Program-made: the position numbers and the translations under genes
The notes under the pieces: model-generated
Told to the model about the DNA's origin: nothing
Database searches by the model: none
Seen by the model: only the letters and a program-made list of their open reading frames with translations
Source of the DNA: Siphonodentalium dalli
Lineage: Eukaryota > Mollusca > Scaphopoda > Gadilida > Siphonodentaliidae
Reading direction: 5' to 3'
Assembly: GCA_032622095.1 (NCBI GenBank)
Contig: CP136061.1
Coordinates: 125,562,754-125,626,753 of the forward strand
Length of the DNA: 64,000 bases
Shown here: positions 57,961 to 64,000 of the stretch, piece after piece
How positions within the stretch are numbered: position 1 is the stretch's first letter
Layout of the letters: each line of letters begins with the position of its first letter

Positions 57961-58264
57961 ACTGTAGGGAGACGTTATATACAACATGGTCATGGTATAC
58001 AATTACATAATTTAGAGACAATACGATGGTGTGATATTCAGGATATCATGACGTTATACATGGGTGTTCTACCAATAACAACAGTGATATGTCTCGCTGC
58101 ACGTGTGTGGTGGTACACACAATTCAATTCATTTATTTCTCACTCCCTTAATAAAGGTATGGAGATAACACGAGGACTAAATGGTGCACAAAATGCATAT
58201 GAATGAAAAACATTCTACAAAAAGTTCACCCTCATTGTTTATGGTTTGTGAATCCATCCCACTC
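57961..58264. other. Unassigned stretch
   Basis: Nothing recognised. It may include the decayed 3' UTR of the minus-strand LINE. Confidence 0.35.
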
Positions 58265-58740
58265 AGCGACTGGCAGCCAAATTAATACATCAAGAAACAT
58301 TGTGGCGATAGGCGATCCATAATTAGGAACGTCGGTAATTCGAAGATATTAATTATTCGATACCAGAAGTGGTTTTTGATATCAGTGATATGCGGAGAAA
58401 AGCATTGCAAGCACACATGATCTACTTGACTATGGTACAATTGCCCGCAATGTTTGCAAAGAGAATTGTTGTCGCAAGTCGTCCTGTTGAGGATGTTAGC
58501 CGTTCGAACTGATATGGTGAGATACTTAAGATTGGCCAAACATTACTCCCACCCTCTCCAGGAGGACATACGACGAGGCTTCACATTCGTGAAGAAATCG
58601 AGAGCGGTTACATTTTCCACTTGAAGTGTAATTTCGGATGTGTACGTCATATATTGTTTCACTGTAGCCTTCCACTGTGATTGGTTGAGGAAGAAGCCCG
58701 TTTCTGCAAATGTGGCCATGTACTCATGCAAGCAATGACG
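58265..58740 (-). pseudogene. C-terminal part of a second LINE ORF2, with CCHC motif
   Basis: One minus-strand frame runs from about 58731 to 58285 with a single in-frame stop at 58543-58545. It holds a WKATVKQYM segment, then SSWRGWE, the stop, ANLKYLTISVRTANILNR and LCKHCGQLYHSQVDHVCLQC (C-x2-C-x9-H-x4-C, about 58402-58458), then HFWYRIINIF. A Cx2C...H...C motif followed by an FW-rich tail is typical of the end of LINE ORF2 proteins. The matching reverse-transcriptase pieces lie upstream at 59560-60265. Confidence 0.7.
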
Positions 58741-58744
58741 TTAC

Positions 58745-59545
58745 TACGTGCTCCCAACCCAACTGGGGGGGGGGGGGGGTGAAACCATACAATTTCTAAC
58801 TATATAGGATTTGGTCTAATAACATTTCCAAATATATAGGAGTTTGTTTTGAGTAATGCAAAATTCCAATATTGGCAAATTTGGCTTAATGGCTTAATAA
58901 TTTGGGTGTATATGTTCTGTTTAAGAGTATGGGCTGTGTAAATAAAGACACTAGTGACAAGAATGCCATAGCATTGATCCATGTTTTATGTATTGAGTAC
59001 ACTACGCATGCAGTACTTTATACATGATATTAACCAGAATATGGTTGAGGAACGAATACGAGTTACATGTATTCAAATTCCAAGGATTTACAAGTTATAA
59101 ATCACACAATGGTAACAAGTATGCACGTTGAATGATTGTTTTATTGTTAAAGCTGGCCTCAGAAATATATGGAGGTTTGACTAATAGACTAGTGACCATG
59201 AATCTATGGTTGGTCAAACATACCAGTCTAAACTTGAAGGAAATGCTTTGCTTTCAATTTCATATATTTGTTCAGGTAACGAGCATTACTGGAATTTACT
59301 CAAATCACTGTGTATTAACTTGCAATATGGACATTACAATGCTACCTTGCAGGACAAATTTAAATAAACTCATTAATATACTGCTATGAGAGGAACTAAA
59401 TGTAGAAGTATAAGTACAACTTTTGGAAGTTGAGTCATGCAATTTCCAACTATCGAACAGTATGGTCCTCATCGGGGTGGGTGAGACACCAAACCCACAC
59501 CCCTGTCGCTACATCCCTGCATACCAGTTGTGTTTCTGCATGTGT
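58745..59545 (-). repeat. Dispersed repeat R inserted in the second LINE
   Basis: On the minus strand the order is gggatgtagcgacaggggtg, gggtttggtgtctcaccc and agttggaaattgcatgactc, ending near a run of about 14 G at 58767-58780. The R order matches 61.9-62.1 kb. It separates the two protein-coding remnants of the LINE. The part at 58850-59390 is less clearly R. Confidence 0.55.
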
Positions 59546-59559
59546 GTTTGTTCCATAAA

Positions 59560-60265
59560 TCCAAAAGGAGGGCGAGTATACAGCTGCGTAACCGTGAAGT
59601 TTGAACAGACAAATTCGAAGAGCTTCTCGGTGGGTCTATGGTAAATTTATCAAGGTATCAAGAAAAAGAGTTTCCTCTTCACAATTTCTACTCTCAAAGG
59701 ATTGATATCCAAAAGGGACAGGACTTTTTCCGTCCTCGTCCTTGTGGGTAAACACATTTTGTTGACAATCGGACTACTCGCTCTCGATCACTTCTTTAAA
59801 TGTGTATTCGCAGAGTTTCCACATCGAACTATCTCGTGCTTGTCCTGAGCGGTATGTATTTGACCCGAAGACAACTACCTCGCTTTTTGAAGAAAAAAAA
59901 AGAATACTCGAATTTCCCGGTTTGCTATATAGTTGTGACATATACTTAACATTTTCTTCACGCCCCCTTCAGAATAAGATAACAAGCATATAACATCGGC
60001 GGTTGTATGGCAACTACAAGAGACAGCATCGACGTGTAGACCTCCCGGTGCTTTGGATAAAGTTTGGAGGGGATCGTCGATATAGATAAGGACTAGAAAA
60101 GTAACATTACAAAGCCTTGTCTAGTCCCTTGTTCTATATCGAGTGACTCGGTGTGAATACCATTGTATCTCACGACATTCTTCATGCCACTGTACATGCC
60201 AGCAATAACTCTGAGTATACGTCCCGTGAGGCCTTTTCTGGGCAACATCGGAAACATCACAATGT
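59560..60265 (-). pseudogene. Reverse-transcriptase remnant of the second LINE
   Basis: Minus-strand reading gives GLTGRILRVIAGMYSGMKNV and ESLDIEQGTRQGFVMLLF (60093-60220), the palm motif preceding the catalytic site. After a frameshift come IYIDDPLQTLSKAPGG and TTADVICLLSYSEGGVKKML (about 59965-60060), where the expected YADD is TADV, so the catalytic site is lost. After another shift SKSEVVVFGSN and KRKLFFLDTLINLP follow. Its 5' side ends near the poly(C) run at 60275, so it is 5' truncated. It is much older than the 44-49 kb element and of a different lineage. Confidence 0.65.
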
Positions 60266-61065
60266 ATGCAATGACCCCCCCCCCCCCCCCCCCCCACTCG
60301 ACGAATGTGCACACCACCTAAAACACAAAAAACAAGAATTTTTACTTGTCGGTGTATTGTCCTGCTAAGTTGCGTGTAACAGAACACACCATCATATCAT
60401 GCCAGAGTACCGTAATGTAGTTAGTGTTTTCTGCTGGTTGGAACGAATGAATGTGAATTTCGAGTAAGAAAATACTCTTATGCATGTAATTGTATACGTG
60501 CCGTAAATACAGATACATGTAAGTAAGTGCGTCGACAGTATACATTTTGTATATAAATATACAAATGTACTGTAAACAGTGCACAACTAATATTTTATGA
60601 TATGACTACGTCGACTTTTGGTATTGTATAGAGGTGTATATGCCTACATGTTCTAACACTACATGTTTAACGACAAATGCATAAGCTCCACTAACCCTTA
60701 ACCGTATCAAGGATGTGGTTTTGTTGTCGGTAAATGAATATTTGTATACAGCAAAACGTTTGTATATATCTCATTTATTGGGATTTATTTGAAATTTTCA
60801 TCTGTATAAAAGTATTTCCTTCTTGTATTTTTTGAATCTGTGTTTACATTGGTTAATGGACTCGCTGGCCATTCTGAACTAATGGCTCGACCTTCTATTT
60901 CCGAACATCCGTTCACTCGTTAATTAACACTGGCCAACACCATGGTGCACGATGCTACACTGTAACTACACTTAGGGGGACTCACGTTTTGCATAAATAC
61001 AGCCAAAGATGTATTGTCTTAACCGAATCGAACGTCAGTCTTCCGGTAAACTGTTTTATTAAGTT
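60266..61065. other. Unassigned stretch beginning with a poly(C) run
   Basis: A run of about 20 C lies at 60275-60294. The remainder has no recognised repeat. A possible TATA-like gcataaatac lies near 60992. Confidence 0.35.
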
Positions 61066-61098
61066 ATGGAGGCGGAGACTTCGCTTCGATCAGATACG
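61066..61098 (+). CDS. Possible first coding exon (11 codons) with strong splice donor
   Basis: An ATG at 61066 opens MEAETSLRSDT and is followed at 61099 by gtgagt, a near-ideal 5' splice site, in phase 0. The upstream sequence is less repetitive than the surroundings. A TATA-like gcataaatac lies about 70 bases before. No downstream exon is seen before the window end, which is filled by the R inverted repeat, so any gene would continue outside. A short frame plus a six-base donor can arise by chance. Confidence 0.25.
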
Positions 61099-61459
61099 GT
61101 GAGTATTTTTTTCGTTAATTCCGTCATTCTAATGAATATTTCACCCGCGAGCCTTCACCATTCGTTCAGCCGTGATGTCTGACACATTCCTATTGTATTA
61201 TTGTTTTTGAATCGATTATAGTTCAGTGGTAAATCGATATTGAACACCCTATTTTCGCACAAAAAAAATAAAGCGCTCTTGCATTAAAATGCACTTTTCT
61301 AAAACTGCAAAAGCACCATTTTCTCACCGAAAACTTATTTTGCATTTACTATTATCCCATTGAATTATAATTTAAAGGTTTTAGCATTTTTCGCTAAATT
61401 TCTGGAAATACAGCCCGATTTCAATAGAAATTTAACGGTTGGTAAATACAGCGTCGACA

Positions 61460-64000
61460 GGCACTTAACGGTTGGTATTTTTTTTAAACATCTAGTTCAC
61501 GGTTGGTAAACATCCAACAACCAATGACAAATGACGACTCTGATCACAGCTGGGTTTGGTCACTCCAATGGCGAATTGTATTAACAAATGTGCTGTTGGT
61601 GATGATCATATCTTTAAAATGACTCTCTCAATGAAATACTCTTTAAAAAACACATCATCCAGTAATCTCAATTCTAGAAATATATAGCCAAATTGCTAGT
61701 ATTCTCTTATCTGCCTTGATATGTCAAAACTACAGTCGTGGTGACAGGGGTGAGGGAGTTGTCACCACAGGGACGTGGCGACAGGGGGAATGTGCTGTCT
61801 AACTTGACTTGCTGTTGGTGATGTTTATTTATTTAAAATAACACACTCAATAGTCAGTCATCTCAACTAGCCAATGTGTTTGTTTTTTTTCTAATCTGCC
61901 CTGATCTGTCATAATTTCAGACAGGGACGTGTGACAGGGGTGAGTGAGTTACAAACTCCCCAACCTCACATGGGTTTGGTGTCTACACCCCCAAACTCAG
62001 GTCAAAATGTTCAAACAGTTGGAATTTTCATGCTGACACAACATTACATGGAAATGTTACACCACATGTAGATTGAAATTGTTCTCATTGTTTGATTTGT
62101 GTGGGATATTTTTCTACTTTTTGAAAAAAATTAGTCTAAAATTGCCATCAGTCGGAAATTTTCCAAACTTAGGGGGGTATCAAGTTGGAAATTTCTAACT
62201 TTTGGAAGTTTGAGGTATCCAACCCAGCGGTGGTGCTAATAGTATTTCGCGAACATAGAGAGTTTGGTTTGGTTTGGTTCAACGGGGGCGGGGTGTGCAG
62301 TTGGAATTGTTTCAATGTGAACAACCCCAACGAAGACCCTCTATAACCACGCCCCCCCCCCCAATTTCGTCAGTTATAAATGTCATGCCTGACATAGCAA
62401 CAGACGCAATTGTTATCTTAGTATTAACATTGATTTTAGACCACAAACTTGTAACATATTGTCTTAATTTCGGTCCTGTTTTTGACTGAAATAGCCATCA
62501 GTTGAACAAAGTCGCCATATTTATTGTTCTGTGTCTCCAAGTGTCCAAAAAACATCTTGGGCCACACCCTTGCGACACCCACATATTGGTGTTCTTTACA
62601 CCAATATTTGGGCGTCGCATGTGTATCTTCCCATTTGATTTCAATTAAAGCATTCGCCCATCTGATAACAATTTCGAGAGATGCTGTGTCAGACTGCTTA
62701 TGAATTTTTTAAATGTTGACAAATATGGGGGGGGGCAGGTACGTGGCTTGAGGGTATCCGATATCTGGTGGGTATTCACCTTGAACAAATTCCAACTGCA
62801 CCCCACCCGTTCTGAACCAGAACAACCTCCTCTATGTCCGCAAAATACTATTTACAACCCTGGGTAGTAACTCTATAACTAGTACCTCAAACTTTCCAAT
62901 TGTTTGGAATTTCCAACCTGATCGACACCCCCTAAATTTGGAACATTTCCAACTATGCACGTATGCTGATTTTTGTTCTTTTCGACCCTTGTTGGGACCC
63001 ACCCACCCCCATGTCCAAAATGTTTTCCGTTATCGGCAGTTTTTTTCCCGACCATTTTTGGACACCCACCCCCTTTTAATACTCAAACAGAGATTTGCGG
63101 GTGGGGGGGGGGGGGGGTTCACGGTAAACAGCTGTATATGAATTTATGTGCATACTATTTGTCATGGATGTTAACATTGACATGTAATAGGAACGAGTCA
63201 TTTTGGTGTCATTCGGCCAAAAAAACATGGCTGTCAGCGACCATCTTGGATTTTAAAATTCAAACCATTAGCATGGGTTACAGGCTATACTGTTTGTCTG
63301 ATCATCGTGACATTTTTCATTTACATGTATTGTAATATTGACATTCTAAGGTGTTTTTTTAAGCTAAACTCATTGCAAAAACAGTCAAAAAGACTTGCGG
63401 ACCAACCCACCCCGGCGTACGTGCCCGGAAAATCCCCCCCTTGACTGATGGCCACTTCGGACCAAAATTTTTACAAAAAGTAGGAAAATATGCTACTGCA
63501 TGTTGGTCTAAAAAGAACAGCTTTTATACTAATTACCTGTTGGAAATCAAACCATGAGAACAATTTCAACCAATGCATGGGTGTACAATTTCCAAGTATT
63601 GTTGTGTCAGGTATGAAATTCCAACTGTTTAACATTTGACCAAAGTCAAGTTAGATACCCTCAAACCCCATGTCGCCATGTCCCTGGATGTGATAACTCC
63701 ATCAATCCCCTTTCACCGCGACTGAAGTGTTGACAGATCAAGGAAGATTAGTAAAAAATGGCTATATATATATATAGTTGAAATTACTGGGTGAGGTGTT
63801 TTAAAGACTATTTCATTGAGTGAATCATTTTATAGAAATATAATCACCAACCGCACCTTTGTTGATAAAATAGTGTTAAAATTCGCGACTAGGGTGACCA
63901 AACCCATCTATGATCAGGCAGTCGTCATTTTTCTATTGGTTTCGGGATGTTTACCAACCGTTCAATAGATGTTTTAAAACAAATGCCAAAAATTCAGTGC
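61460..64000. repeat. Giant inverted repeat of family R, cut by the window end
   Basis: The left arm 61460-62360 pairs with the right arm 62715-64000 read in reverse, once a poly(G) MITE at 62954-63443 is removed. Matching landmarks, left and right: acggttggtaaacatcc, gatgggtttggtcac-type, gtgacaggggtgaggg-type, tgacacaacattacatgga, gaaattgttctcattgtttg, gccatcagtcgg and gtgcagttggaatt. The unpaired centre is about 350 bp (62362-62714). The left arm also has a roughly 220-bp internal duplication (61592-61760 and 61811-61955). The outer end lies beyond the window. Confidence 0.8.
62954..63443 (-). mobile_element. Poly(G)-ended MITE, inverted copy nested in R
   Basis: It runs from gcacgtatgctgatttttgt to gtacgtgcccggaaaatccc and a short C run. 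The interior aligns with 56622-57143 (gcagtttttttcccgaccat, cagagatttgcggg, catggatgttaaca, ggctgtcagcgaccatcttg). An extra G run of about 17 lies at 63101-63118. Its ends are more worn than in the 19.4 kb copy. Confidence 0.75.

Noticed and set aside
60093-60387. Glycine-rich protein encoded near 60.3 kb
   Set aside because: The glycines come from the poly(C) run read on the minus strand. Only the part after it resembles reverse transcriptase.

Overview
This 64 kb window is AT-rich animal DNA. It shows no bacterial gene density, no operons and no long host open reading frame, but carries many transposon relics, simple repeats and long poly(G)/poly(C) runs. The style (frequent tacatgta-type palindromes, CR1-group LINEs, many small TTAA, hAT and Tc1-type elements) suggests a marine invertebrate, most likely a lophotrochozoan such as a mollusc. 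That assignment is an inference from repeat style, not from a diagnostic gene.

The only substantial coding sequence belongs to two non-LTR retrotransposons. The first (about 43999-49104, plus strand) is nearly full length. It has a 5' region with ETS-like and YY1-like motifs, an SGNH-hydrolase-like frame, a zinc-finger/coiled-coil ORF1, and an ORF2 with AP-type endonuclease and reverse transcriptase (FADD). It is broken by several frameshifts and one in-frame stop. The second (about 60265-58265, minus strand) is an old 5'-truncated LINE. Reverse-transcriptase remnants and a C-terminal CCHC motif survive, and another repeat is inserted in its middle.

The rest is mostly a palaeontology of small DNA transposons. 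From left to right: tandem and fold-back repeats (0-7.3 kb); a modular repeat family with constant ends and a core rich in TCAAGGTCA-like sites (3.4-4.0 kb inverted, 11.9-12.95 kb); two hAT elements with intact 8-bp target duplications (16158-17121 and 25769-26673), the second nested in an arm of a long-TIR element (25624-27698); a satellite array holding a TTAA-type MITE which itself holds a hAT-like MITE (24.2-25.4 kb); TTAA-flanked families at 35.9-36.9, 40.1-40.5, 53.5-54.0 and 54.6-54.9 kb; poly(G)-ended MITEs at 19.4, 38.7, 56.6 and 63.0 kb; and a dispersed family, here called R, at 19.3, 51.6, 52.2, 58.8 and 61.5-64.0 kb. The last R copies form a giant inverted repeat that runs off the window edge.

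Host-gene evidence is thin and is given with low confidence: a minus-strand candidate exon at 3003-3213 with an NPxY repeat, a small acidic frame with an E-box/CRE upstream at 42859-43050, and a possible first coding exon with a strong splice donor at 61066-61098. No rRNA, CRISPR array or complete tRNA gene was seen. One tRNA-like SINE head lies at 32478-32562 on the minus strand. All similarities were judged by eye, so repeat boundaries without stated target duplications are approximate.
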